The translations under genes and the position numbers were made by a program. Below, piece by piece: positions 41,846 through 50,028 of a stretch of 64,000 nucleotides of DNA. Origin of the DNA: Pseudoflavonifractor sp. 524-17. Its GTDB lineage: Bacteria; Bacillota; Clostridia; Oscillospirales; Oscillospiraceae. Below the pieces are notes generated by a model. That model did no database searches. It saw only the letters and a list, made by a program, of their open reading frames with translations, and was not told where the DNA came from. The stretch covers positions 1-64,000 of the forward strand of contig NZ_QWEK01000020.1 in the NCBI RefSeq assembly GCF_009935845.1, given 5' to 3'. Each line of letters begins with the position of its first letter. Position 1 is the stretch's first letter.

Positions 41846-43156
41846 ATGAAACACGCTGTTGTCATAGACGGAAACCGGTGCCGCGGCTGCACAACCTGCA
41901 TCAAAAACTGTCCCACGGAGGCCATCCGGGTCCGCCGGGGCAAGGCCACCATTCTGCCCGACCGCTGCGTTGACTGCGGCCGCTGCATCCAGTTTTGTCC
42001 CCACCGGGCCATTAAGTCCGTCAGCGACAGCCTGGACGGGCTGGAGCGCTTTCGCTTCTGCGTGGCGGTGCCGGAGCCCGCGCTTTACGGACAGTTTCAC
42101 CATATGTGGGACATTGATCTGGTGCTCAATGGTCTGCTTCAGGTGGGTTTTCACAAGGTATATGAGGCGTCCAAGGCGTCAGAGCTTCTGTCCGAGTTCA
42201 CGTTCAGCGGGGAGCACAGGAACTCGGAGCGTCCTTCGCCTCTGATCTCCTCTCACTGCCCTACCATTCTGCGCCTGATCCGCATCCGCTTTCCCCGGCT
42301 GATTGAGCATATCGACCCCCTCATTCTCCCCATGGAGCTGGCCGCCATCCAGGCCCGGCGGGAGGCGGCGGCGGAGACCGGCCTGCCTCCGGAGGACATC
42401 GGTGTATTTGCCATTGTGCCCTGTCCCGCCAAGGTCACCGCCGTCCACAAGCCCGAGGGGCTGGAGCAGCCTGTTTTGGACGGCGCCTTTGCCATTCGGG
42501 ACATTTATCTCCGCCTGCTCCATCCCATGAAGGAGCTTGGTGCGCTTACGCCCATGCGCTCCGCCGGGGCCACCGGCATCGGCGTGGCGGTGGCCAGCGG
42601 GGAGAGCCACGCCCGGGGCTCCACCCGCTTTCTGGCGGTGGACGGCATTGACAACGCCATCCAGATGCTGGAGCAGATTGAGGACGGCCGCCAGCCAGAG
42701 GTGGATTTTATCGAGCTGTCCGCCTGTACCCAAGGGTGCGTGGGCGGCTGTCTCAACGTGGAGAATCCCTACTCCGCCCGGATGCGCATCCGCCGCATGA
42801 TGAAGACTCTGCCCCCGACCCAGCATACCGCGCCGGTCACTCCGGAGGAACAGGAGGCTTTGAAATTTAACCGCATTCTCCAGTACAGCCCCGCTTTCCA
42901 GCTGGATGAGGACCGGAGCCAGGCCATGTCCAAGCACCTGCGGATCGAGGCGTTTGAGAGCCGCCTCCCCGGCCTGCACTGCGGCTCCTGCGGCGCGCCC
43001 AACTGCCATGCCTTTGCGGAGGACGTGGTGCTGGGCTTCGCCTCCCCCGACGACTGCATCTTTAAGGTGCGGGAGCGAATGCGCAACGTGGCCGGCCCGG
43101 GCGGACCCGACGCTTATCTCCCGCCCCCCTTCCGCCAGAAAAAACAGGCCGACTGA
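41846..43156 (+). CDS. [FeFe]-hydrogenase-like iron-sulfur protein, putative sensor
   Basis: 436 residues. Two 4Fe-4S ferredoxin motifs (CRGCTTCIKNCP, CVDCGRCIQFCP; residues about 11-50), then an H-cluster-type domain (about 75-330), then a C-terminal CGSCGAPNC iron-sulfur module (about 375-390). H-cluster ligands are kept: Cys in SSHCP, in PCPAK, and two in CTQGC. The proton-relay cysteine of TSCCP is His here. No [FeFe] maturation genes are nearby. This pattern suits a sensory or non-catalytic relative rather than a hydrogen-evolving enzyme. Confidence 0.85.
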   Translation: MKHAVVIDGNRCRGCTTCIKNCPTEAIRVRRGKATILPDRCVDCGRCIQFCPHRAIKSVSDSLDGLERFRFCVAVPEPALYGQFHHMWDIDLVLNGLLQVGFHKVYEASKASELLSEFTFSGEHRNSERPSPLISSHCPTILRLIRIRFPRLIEHIDPLILPMELAAIQARREAAAETGLPPEDIGVFAIVPCPAKVTAVHKPEGLEQPVLDGAFAIRDIYLRLLHPMKELGALTPMRSAGATGIGVAVASGESHARGSTRFLAVDGIDNAIQMLEQIEDGRQPEVDFIELSACTQGCVGGCLNVENPYSARMRIRRMMKTLPPTQHTAPVTPEEQEALKFNRILQYSPAFQLDEDRSQAMSKHLRIEAFESRLPGLHCGSCGAPNCHAFAEDVVLGFASPDDCIFKVRERMRNVAGPGGPDAYLPPPFRQKKQAD

Positions 43157-43162
43157 CCGAAC

Positions 43163-43204
43163 AAAAAGCGAGGAACGGAATTTAATCCGTTCCTCGCTTT
43201 TTTT
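43163..43204. terminator. bidirectional terminator after the hydrogenase-like gene
   Basis: A 17-bp stem (43163-43179 with 43186-43202) flanked by A-run and T7, between convergent genes. Confidence 0.9.
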
Positions 43205-43219
43205 GGTGCCGGCCATCTC

Positions 43220-44455
43220 CTACTCTGCATAGAGCAGGTCAATCAGGGTACACGTCATCATTTTCGACGGCAGCAGGTAGGCCATCTCCTCGTCCTCAAT
43301 GCGGAAGCGCTCCGAGTGCAGGGCGCCGGAGAAGCCGCCCACCACAATCTGCGATGTGGGCACCTGCTTTGACACATCCCCCAGGTCGTTGCTGTAGTAC
43401 CCATGGGGACGGACAGGCACCGCCGTGCCGGTGATAGCCTGGCAGTTGTCCATGTACACGCGGCTGAGCGCTTCATCCGCGATAAAGGACTGATAGCCGG
43501 GGATTTTTTCACAGTCCACCTGGCACCCAATGCTCCCCGCGGCTCCCTGGACGGCGCGGCACACCTTGCCGTCAATCTCCTCCAGAATGGCGGGCGTCTT
43601 GCTTTTGGTCGTCACCCGCAGCCTGACATAGTCGGGGATGGCGCCGGGCGCCTGTACAATCTCGTCCATGGCGGTGAGAATAATGGAGTAGTCGTCCAGG
43701 GCCAACGACTCCCGCACGCACTGCAACGCATGCAGGGCCAGCACGGCCCCGTTGAGGGCGTTGATCCCCTTGCTGGGGTCCATGGTGGGGTGGGCGGTGC
43801 GGCCGCGGATATCAAAGACCCAGCGGTTGTACCCGTCGCACCCCGCGGAGAGAAGGGCGGGCTGAGTCACCTTGCTGTCATTGATCAGCGCGTGGGTGCT
43901 GAGCAGGCCCTCCACCCCCGCAAAGCATCCCCGGGCGAGCATCTCCTGCTTACCGCTGGCGCTGTGAAAGCCCTCCTCCCGGCACAGGGTGTCATAGAGC
44001 TCCTTGGGAACGGACCCTTCCTCCGCCGGACAGCCGAAGAAAGACACCGTCCCTGCCAGGAACTGGGCCACTCCGCTCTCCTTCAGCGCCCTTGCCACCC
44101 CCGCCAGGGCGGTGGTCTGGATGTGGTGGCCGCACACATGGGCGGCGCCGGTGGCAGTGTCCGCGTCGGGGTGATTGGGCAGATAGAGGGCGTCCAGCTC
44201 CGCAATGACCCCAAAGTTCCGCCCTGGCCTGCCCAGGGGCAGCCTGGCCGTGACGCCGGTGTGGGCCGTCCGCGTCACCTCCGCCAGCCCCAGGGCGCTG
44301 AATTCGTCCAGCAGCCTCTGGGCGGTATATGTCTCCCGAAAGGCCAGCTCGGGATGGCGGTAAAAATCCCGGCCCAGGTCCAGATATGCCTGGCGGTGTT
44401 TTTGGATATAATCCAGCGCCGCCGCCTTTAACTGCGCTTTGTCAGGCGATTTCAT
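43220..44455 (-). CDS. M20-family amidohydrolase (AbgB/aminobenzoyl-glutamate hydrolase-like)
   Basis: A 411-residue zinc-dependent peptidase/amidohydrolase. Metal-binding motifs: HPELAFRE near residue 34, CGHHIQTTA (about 109), GCPAEEG (about 143), and a late conserved His/Asn region (SNDLGDVSKQVP). The closest named family is p-aminobenzoyl-glutamate utilisation protein B and related M20D amidohydrolases. The substrate is uncertain. It is last in a minus-strand group and its start region overlaps the GGAGTAA end of the upstream gene. Confidence 0.85.
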   Translation of the reverse strand: MKSPDKAQLKAAALDYIQKHRQAYLDLGRDFYRHPELAFRETYTAQRLLDEFSALGLAEVTRTAHTGVTARLPLGRPGRNFGVIAELDALYLPNHPDADTATGAAHVCGHHIQTTALAGVARALKESGVAQFLAGTVSFFGCPAEEGSVPKELYDTLCREEGFHSASGKQEMLARGCFAGVEGLLSTHALINDSKVTQPALLSAGCDGYNRWVFDIRGRTAHPTMDPSKGINALNGAVLALHALQCVRESLALDDYSIILTAMDEIVQAPGAIPDYVRLRVTTKSKTPAILEEIDGKVCRAVQGAAGSIGCQVDCEKIPGYQSFIADEALSRVYMDNCQAITGTAVPVRPHGYYSNDLGDVSKQVPTSQIVVGGFSGALHSERFRIEDEEMAYLLPSKMMTCTLIDLLYAE

Positions 44456-44461
44456 CGCTTC

Positions 44462-44767
44462 TTACTCCTCTTCCTCTACCGCCTCGATCCGGAAGTTGAC
44501 CGTAACTACGGGATCCGGGCAGGCCACCAAAGTGCAGCCCTCCTTGGCATCCCAGGGATGCCGCCCCCCCAGCTCCAGCACCCGCAGGGCGGGCCACAGG
44601 CTGTGGAACGCGGCGGCGCAGAAATTCTGGGGGCAGCGCTCAAAGTCAAACTCAAAAACCTGTCCCTCCTGGTGGCAGCGGCAGGTGTGCCCGTTTTCCG
44701 GGTGGGGCCGGCAGTGATCAACGACAATGCGGACCTTCTTCGGCTTCTGATAGCTGTGGTTATCCAT
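44462..44767 (-). CDS. TIGR04076-family small protein
   Basis: A 101-residue protein of unknown function. Family hallmarks: cysteines in DHCRP and CRCHQEGQVFEFD, AAAFHSLWPALRVLELGG, HPWDAKEG and a late CPDP. It often occurs near redox and amidohydrolase genes. The ATG at 44767 has GGAGGTC about 9 nt upstream; a TTG two codons earlier is less likely. Confidence 0.8.
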   Translation of the reverse strand: MDNHSYQKPKKVRIVVDHCRPHPENGHTCRCHQEGQVFEFDFERCPQNFCAAAFHSLWPALRVLELGGRHPWDAKEGCTLVACPDPVVTVNFRIEAVEEEE

Positions 44768-44816
44768 ACTCAATGACCTCCTAATTTTGTCGGGTTGTCT
44801 TCTCTTTACTTGGGGG

Positions 44817-44844
44817 AAAAGACGCCCTAAGACGGCGCTTTTTC
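44817..44844. terminator. weak stem between the flavodoxin-like and TIGR04076 genes
   Basis: CGCC/GGCG stem with outer AAAA/TTTT pairing and one mismatch. It could stop either strand weakly. Confidence 0.4.
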
Positions 44845-44860
44845 CTTTTTCAAACGTGGC

Positions 44861-45574
44861 CTAGGTCAAGCCCAGCTGTCTCCTGGCCTGGGCCATCTGC
44901 TCCTGGGACGCAAAGCCCGCGCAGTTGGCCGCGCTCACCTGCCCTTCCAGGCAGGCCAGTCCCGCCTGGACAATCTTTGCCGCCCAGGCCACTTTTCTCC
45001 CCAGGGCCTCCAGCTCCAGAGTCCCCGTGGGGTCGTCAAACGCTCTCTCGTTTTGGGACCAGACTGCGGCGCCGTTGTAGAAATACACACCGCCGCCCAC
45101 GACATTGGTCCCCGTACTCTGCAGCGCGGCGTTCATCGCCGCCAGGGCCGTGTCCTGTCCGCCGTTGCGCCGTCCCCCCACGGCGATGCAGCCCCCCATA
45201 CGCATTCCCGCCATTCCCCGGGGGCTCCGGCTGCCCCCGGCGGGGCGCATCCGGTTGAGGAAGTTCATCAGCAGCCCCGTGGGATTCATGGAGTAGACCG
45301 GGGACGCCAGGAGGATCCCATCGCAGCCCAGGTACAAGGGGAAAAACTCCGCCGCGAAATCATCCTGAAATACAGGGCAGTGGTCCAGTCCCCGGGTCCG
45401 GCAGGCGTTGCACCCGGTGCAGCAGCGGATCTCCTTCCCGGCCAAATCAATCTGGACGGTCTCCACCCCTGGGACCTGGGCCGCGGCTTCCAGACTGATC
45501 CCCAGCGCCTTGGCCGCCGCCCCCCGGCGTGGGCTTCCGTTTACCCCCAAAATAAGGGGTTTTCTGTGCTCCAT
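44861..45574 (-). CDS. flavodoxin-family NAD(P)H-dependent reductase
   Basis: A 237-residue FMN-binding reductase. The N-terminal LGVNGSPRRGAAAKAL motif binds FMN phosphate. A Cys-rich stretch CCTGCNACRTRGLDHCPVFQD (about 51-71) is typical of the iron-sulfur-flavoprotein/multimeric flavodoxin group. SPVYSMNPTGLLMNFLNRM forms the second flavin loop. It sits 13 bp after the deaminase gene and may perform a reductive step in the same pathway. Confidence 0.87.
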   Translation of the reverse strand: MEHRKPLILGVNGSPRRGAAAKALGISLEAAAQVPGVETVQIDLAGKEIRCCTGCNACRTRGLDHCPVFQDDFAAEFFPLYLGCDGILLASPVYSMNPTGLLMNFLNRMRPAGGSRSPRGMAGMRMGGCIAVGGRRNGGQDTALAAMNAALQSTGTNVVGGGVYFYNGAAVWSQNERAFDDPTGTLELEALGRKVAWAAKIVQAGLACLEGQVSAANCAGFASQEQMAQARRQLGLT

Positions 45575-45587
45575 CCCCGCCCCTCCG

Positions 45588-46961
45588 TTACCTTGACATG
45601 ATGCCGGAGGCGGCCCGCACCTTTTCCGCGCAGCGGATGAGCTGCTCGATGACCTTCCCCTCGTCCAGGCAGGGGAAGGCTCCGTCCTCCAGCACTACCT
45701 TTCCGTTGACTACCACAGTGTGTACGTTGCTCTCTCCGCTGCAATACACCAGACTGGCCACGGGGTCCGCCACAGGGGCGGATTTCAGCACCGCCGGGTT
45801 ATACAGGAAGAAGTCCGCCCGCTTTCCCGGCGCGATAATCCCCAGATCCGCCCGGTTCAGGGCCTGGGCGCCGCCCAGGGTGGCCAGCTCCAGCGTCTGG
45901 GCCGCGGTGAGGGCCTGGGCGTCCAGAGCGGACACTTTTTGCAGCAGGCAGGCCATTTTCAAGGTCTCCAGCATATCCTGCCCGTCATTGCTGCCGGAGC
46001 CGTCAATGCCCAGGCTGACGCAAATGCCCTCCTCCAGGAACCGGCGCACCGGGGACACCCCCGAGGCCAGAAGCATATTGGATACGGGATTGTGGGACAC
46101 CTTCACCTCGTGGCGGCGGAACACCGCAAAATCAGGCTCCGCCATTTTGACGCAGTGGGCCAGGATACAGCGCGGCCCGAAGAACGCCTCTTTGTCCAGA
46201 TACTCCACGCTGGTCATGCCAGTCTTGGCGGTGATGTACGCGTCGTCGTCCACCGTCTCCACCAGATGCTGGGTGTAGGGAATGGACAGCTCCTCCGCAC
46301 ACAGCCGGATCTCCCGGAAAAATCCCGGGCTGAAGTAGGGGTCGTCGAACAAGCCGGGCATTCCCGGCGCAATCAGGGCCACGTCCAGCATGGCCGGATC
46401 CTCCATGGCCCGGTGAATGCGGTCCACGGCGGCAAAGTAGTCCTGGGTGCTCTCCTTGGGCACCTTGGACAGGCCCAGGTAGTCGCCGGTGTGGCGGATG
46501 CGCCCCACATAGCCCCGGATGCCGCAGTCCCGGAAGGCCTGACACACCGCGTCGAACTGTCCCGCATGGGAGTGGCAGTACTGGAAATCCAGCATGGTGG
46601 TCACGCCGCTGCGCAGGTTCTCCATGCAGCCCGCCAGGGCCGCGTAGTAGAGGGCTTCCTCGTCCATATAGGGGGTCATCTGCCGGATGGTGCCCTCCAG
46701 CCACTGCCACAGGGGGCGCTCCTTGCCCAGCCCCTTGGTGAGCACCTGGAAGAGGTGATCGTGGGTATTGATGAAGCCGGGGACGAGATACATTCCTTTG
46801 GCGTCCAGCACCTGCGCGGGCGCGTACCGCTCACACAGGGCGCCGCCGCCGATGTCGAGGACCATACCATTATCTATGGCAACCGCGGCGCCGCCGCCGG
46901 CCTGCTGCTGCCCTGGTACTATTAACCTGGCGTCCCGCACCAGCATGTCAATCTTCTGCAT
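45588..46961 (-). CDS. TRZ/ATZ-type amidohydrolase (8-oxoguanine/isoxanthopterin deaminase-like)
   Basis: A 457-residue metal-dependent deaminase of the cytosine-deaminase group of the amidohydrolase superfamily. Metal ligands are visible: NTHDHLFQ (HxH), QHLVET, LAHCV and LGIDGSGSND. The Glu of HLVET is the expected acid/base. The closest relatives by motif are 8-oxoguanine, isoxanthopterin and triazine deaminases/hydrolases. ATG at 46961 follows a distant AAGGAGC (about 13 nt); ATG at 46946 is an alternative. It is next to an RpiR regulator and an M20 hydrolase, suggesting breakdown of an imported heterocycle or conjugate. Confidence 0.85.
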   Translation of the reverse strand: MQKIDMLVRDARLIVPGQQQAGGGAAVAIDNGMVLDIGGGALCERYAPAQVLDAKGMYLVPGFINTHDHLFQVLTKGLGKERPLWQWLEGTIRQMTPYMDEEALYYAALAGCMENLRSGVTTMLDFQYCHSHAGQFDAVCQAFRDCGIRGYVGRIRHTGDYLGLSKVPKESTQDYFAAVDRIHRAMEDPAMLDVALIAPGMPGLFDDPYFSPGFFREIRLCAEELSIPYTQHLVETVDDDAYITAKTGMTSVEYLDKEAFFGPRCILAHCVKMAEPDFAVFRRHEVKVSHNPVSNMLLASGVSPVRRFLEEGICVSLGIDGSGSNDGQDMLETLKMACLLQKVSALDAQALTAAQTLELATLGGAQALNRADLGIIAPGKRADFFLYNPAVLKSAPVADPVASLVYCSGESNVHTVVVNGKVVLEDGAFPCLDEGKVIEQLIRCAEKVRAASGIMSR

Positions 46962-47030
46962 AATTTCAGTATAGCTCCTTTTTCCATCCGTCCTATGCTG
47001 TGTTCCATGCAGCAAGGGCGAGGGGCTATG

Positions 47031-47915
47031 TCATTGCTCCGTGGGCTCCAATTTTTCCAGAAAGGGGGCGGCATTCCCGTTGGACGGGAACAGCATCTCC
47101 TCCGTATAGCTGATGGACTCCATGGAGTCGTTCAGCCGGACGGCCACCAGATAGTTAAGCACATTGTACAGCGCCACCAGCGCTGTGAGGGAGAGCATGG
47201 CGCTGTGGGTGGCGTATTGAATCACCTGGTCATAGGGCTTTACAGGGGTCTGCATAAAGGACTCGCTGTCCGTAAACCAGACGGTATAGCATCCCTTGGA
47301 CTTTGCCAGATCCAGCATATCCGTGCTAAAACCCTTGCCATAGCTGTAGGCGCTTACCCCCAGCACAACGTCCCTCTCTCCCCACCACTTCAGGGCGTCC
47401 ACCGTGTTGTTGAAGCCGGGGGTGAAGTGAAAGATATTCTCCCGCATTTCCCCCATGAAGATGGAGGCCATCAGATTGCAGGCCGCGCCGGTGCGGGCGG
47501 CCACAAAGCCCACCCGGCCGGCGGCTACGATCCGGTCTGCGATCTCCTCCATCTGTCTGAAGTCAACGGCGGCGAAGGTGGTGCGGATGTTCTCCCGGTC
47601 CTGATTGATGATATTCCAGCAGTTATCCCGCATCTCCCGCTGCTCGTTGGCCCTCCAGCTGCGCAGGGAGCCGGACATGCTCACCCGCTGCACCACCTCG
47701 CCCCGGATGGCGTTTTGCAGATCCTTATAGGAGTCAAACCCGATAGACTTTACAAACTTTACAATCTGGGCGTTGCTCACCCCCACGCTCTTCGCCAGCT
47801 GAGAGGCCGTACAGTATGCCGCGATATCAGGATTGGAGTTGATGTAGTCGGCTACCAGCCGTTTGCCAGGGCTGAGAGAGGGATACACCTCTTTGAGTCG
47901 TTCCGAAATCGTCAT
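47031..47915 (-). CDS. MurR/RpiR-family transcriptional regulator
   Basis: 294 residues. N-terminal RpiR helix-turn-helix (ASQLAKSVGVSNAQIVKFVKSIG at about 37-59) and a C-terminal SIS domain (about 125-250; GRVGFVAARTGAACNLMA). SIS domains usually bind phosphosugars, but RpiR proteins near peptidase/deaminase genes may see other ligands. AAGGGGGCC precedes the ATG. The promoters of this gene and of the divergent ABC importer both contain the same AT-rich palindrome, so it probably represses both. Confidence 0.9.
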   Translation of the reverse strand: MTISERLKEVYPSLSPGKRLVADYINSNPDIAAYCTASQLAKSVGVSNAQIVKFVKSIGFDSYKDLQNAIRGEVVQRVSMSGSLRSWRANEQREMRDNCWNIINQDRENIRTTFAAVDFRQMEEIADRIVAAGRVGFVAARTGAACNLMASIFMGEMRENIFHFTPGFNNTVDALKWWGERDVVLGVSAYSYGKGFSTDMLDLAKSKGCYTVWFTDSESFMQTPVKPYDQVIQYATHSAMLSLTALVALYNVLNYLVAVRLNDSMESISYTEEMLFPSNGNAAPFLEKLEPTEQ

Positions 47916-47985
47916 TGCCGCAAGGCCCCCTTATTTAATACGGCTTCCCAGACCAGCCGGCGGAAGGATCCCCCTGCCGGCATGA

Positions 47986-48001
47986 GTAAAATATATTTTA
48001 C
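47986..48001. promoter_or_regulatory. RpiR-type operator 1 (perfect 16-bp palindrome)
   Basis: GTAAAATATATTTTAC at the expected transcription start of the RpiR gene. Confidence 0.7.
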
Positions 48002-48007
48002 GCTTAT

Positions 48008-48036
48008 ATTATAGAGTGTAAAAATTTTTCTGTCAA
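48008..48036 (-). promoter_or_regulatory. consensus promoter of the RpiR gene, with operator 2 in its spacer
   Basis: Minus strand TTGACA (48031-48036), 17-bp spacer, TATAAT (48008-48013): all twelve bases match consensus. GTAAAAATTTTTCT (48018-48031), a variant of the palindrome, fills the spacer. Confidence 0.85.
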
Positions 48037-48149
48037 TGGCTTTTTGGATTTTGATTTTTACGCCTGTCAGTAGAGAAATCGTCCATTATATCTCTAATAT
48101 CCGGATAAATTTCAACTTTTTTGTGACAATCGACCAATTCAGTTCAGAC

Positions 48150-48178
48150 TTGACAGTAAAAATATTTTTATGTATACT
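48150..48178 (+). promoter_or_regulatory. promoter of the ABC importer operon, with operator 3 in its spacer
   Basis: TTGACA (48150-48155), 17-bp spacer, TATACT (48173-48178). The spacer is GTAAAAATATTTTTATG, containing the 14-bp palindrome TAAAAATATTTTTA (48157-48170). Confidence 0.85.
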
Positions 48179-48373
48179 ATGCTCGAGTAAAAAATTATTT
48201 ACATCCTGACCTTGGTTCCATGCAGCGCGCCCTGGCACCCCAGGGCGGGGGCACTCATTGATACAATCCAGAAATTGGAGGAGGTGCGCCGGAGCAACTT
48301 ATGATATGATAGCCATAAACAACAGGAAGAGAATGTGTCACTTGCACAGAAAACAGAAAGACGAGGTGTAAAC

Positions 48374-49930
48374 ATGAAGAAGAGACCATTTCGCGTTCGC
48401 GTGAGCTGCCTGCTGCTGGCCGTGGGCTTCACCCTTGGCCTTTCGGCCTGCGGCCCAAAGCAGTCGGCCGGCCCCTCTGAGTCCAACGGTCCAACCGGCG
48501 GCGGCGCCGTGAAGGACACGGTAGTCATCGCCGCCGGGCGGGAGGCTCCCACCTTTGACACCATGAATCAGAACTGGATGATGACCTGCGTCTCCACCCT
48601 GCTCACCCATAACTGTCTGGTCCGGGTGGGGGATGACCTCCAACCCGAGCCCGATCTGGCTGAGAGCTACGAGGCTGTCAGCGACACCGAATGGGTCTTC
48701 CACCTGCGCCAGGGGGTAAAATTCCACGACGGCAGCGACATGGACGCCGAGGATGTCAAGGCCACCCTGGAGAAGGCGGCCACCGTGGCCCAGGCCAAGC
48801 AGTATGTAGAGAAGATCGCCAGCGTCGAGGTTGTGGACCCCTATACTGTAAAGATCACTACCAACGGCCCCTGCTCCAGCCTGCTCATGGACCTGACCAA
48901 CCAGCAGGTATCCATTCTGAGCAAGGATGACATTGACGCCGGCGTGGACTTCAACACCCACGTCAACGGCACCGGCCCCTACAAGTTCGTGGGCTATACC
49001 CCTGGGGACAAGATCGAGTATGAGGTCAACGAGAACTATTTCAATCCCGACGAGAAGCCCGCCATTGCCCACATGATCTGGCGCATCATCCCCGAGGGCT
49101 CCGCCCGCACCATCGCCCTGGAGTCCGGCGCCGTGGACTATCTCTACGACCTGGAGACCGTCGACGTGCCCAAGCTGGAGGCGAATTCTAATGTAGAGGT
49201 GCTGCGTCAGGACAGCGCGGGCCTGGTCTACGTCATGATCAACAACGAAAAGCCCCCCTTTGATAATGTGATGTTCCGCCGGGCCATCTCCGCGGCCATC
49301 GACCGGGAGAGCATCATCAAGGTCACCATGAACGGCTTTGCCAATCCCGCCATCTCCAACGCTCCTGCGGGGTATACCTGCTCCACCAATGACAACGCGG
49401 TGGGCTATGACCTGGACAAGGCCAAGGAATATCTGGCCCAGTCCGGAGTGGATCCCTCCACGGTGGAGATGCCTCTGGTCTACACCAGCGACGCCGACCT
49501 GCGCACCGCCACCATCATCCAGGCCAATCTGGGAGAGCTGGGCATCAAAGTCACCCTGGAGTCCATGGACAACGCCACCTGGCTGTCCAGCTACGCCAGC
49601 GGGGACTATACCGCCGGCATCATCCAGCTGGCCCAGCGGACCATGGAGCAGTGGGTCACCACCCTTTACCACTCCAAGAACATCGGCGCCACCAACGGCA
49701 CCCGGCTGAACGACCCTGAGATCGACGCTCTTCTGGACCAGGCGGCGGTCACGCTGGACGACACCCAGCGCCAGGCGCTGATGACTCAGTGTGTGGCCCG
49801 CCTCAATGAGCTTTGTCCCACTATCCCCCTGTACAGCGCCATCTATGTGAAAGCGTACAACAGCGGTCTGGGCGGAGCCAACTGCAACGCCACAGGCGCG
49901 GCCTACTACCACTGGCTCTTCTGGAAATAA
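48374..49930 (+). CDS. Opp/Dpp-type ABC transporter substrate-binding lipoprotein
   Basis: 518 residues of the SBP_bac_5 family. Signal peptide with lipobox LSAC at about residues 22-25, linker, then the periplasmic-binding fold (DLAESYEAVSDTEWVFHLRQGVKFHDGS is the family signature at about 95-125). It binds a peptide or a similar amphoteric compound. ATG at 48374 with GAGGTG upstream. First gene of a five-gene importer operon divergent from the RpiR and deaminase genes. Confidence 0.93.
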   Translation: MKKRPFRVRVSCLLLAVGFTLGLSACGPKQSAGPSESNGPTGGGAVKDTVVIAAGREAPTFDTMNQNWMMTCVSTLLTHNCLVRVGDDLQPEPDLAESYEAVSDTEWVFHLRQGVKFHDGSDMDAEDVKATLEKAATVAQAKQYVEKIASVEVVDPYTVKITTNGPCSSLLMDLTNQQVSILSKDDIDAGVDFNTHVNGTGPYKFVGYTPGDKIEYEVNENYFNPDEKPAIAHMIWRIIPEGSARTIALESGAVDYLYDLETVDVPKLEANSNVEVLRQDSAGLVYVMINNEKPPFDNVMFRRAISAAIDRESIIKVTMNGFANPAISNAPAGYTCSTNDNAVGYDLDKAKEYLAQSGVDPSTVEMPLVYTSDADLRTATIIQANLGELGIKVTLESMDNATWLSSYASGDYTAGIIQLAQRTMEQWVTTLYHSKNIGATNGTRLNDPEIDALLDQAAVTLDDTQRQALMTQCVARLNELCPTIPLYSAIYVKAYNSGLGGANCNATGAAYYHWLFWK

Positions 49931-49962
49931 GAGGTTTTCCGCGTAATTGAATCACCCGGCAG

Positions 49963-49999
49963 GCCGCCTGGGGGCGGAGTAAGGCGTCCCCCAGGCGGC
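49963..49999 (+). other. intra-operon hairpin after the binding-protein gene
   Basis: A 12-bp perfect GC-rich stem (GCCGCCTGGGGG at 49963-49974 with 49988-49999), without a T-run, between binding-protein and permease genes. Confidence 0.65.
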
Positions 50000-50028
50000 A
50001 GAGCCGAAGAAGAGGAAGGGGAAGAGGA

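Larger units (their letters stand above)
47916..48373. other. regulatory region between the RpiR gene and the peptide-type ABC operon
   Basis: 458 bp, strongly AT-rich. It contains two back-to-back consensus promoters, three related palindromes and a leader of about 190 nt before the binding-protein gene. The leader has a hairpin (GCCCTGG/CCAGGGC around 48229-48246) and an orphan GGAGGAGG at about 48278. No convincing gene. Confidence 0.75.

Noticed and set aside
48220-48261. 13-codon leader peptide before the peptide-type importer
   Set aside because: No ribosome binding site and no run of a regulatory amino acid.
48185-48373. Riboswitch in the leader of the peptide-type importer
   Set aside because: Only one small hairpin is visible. 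No conserved aptamer core of a class I know could be matched by eye.
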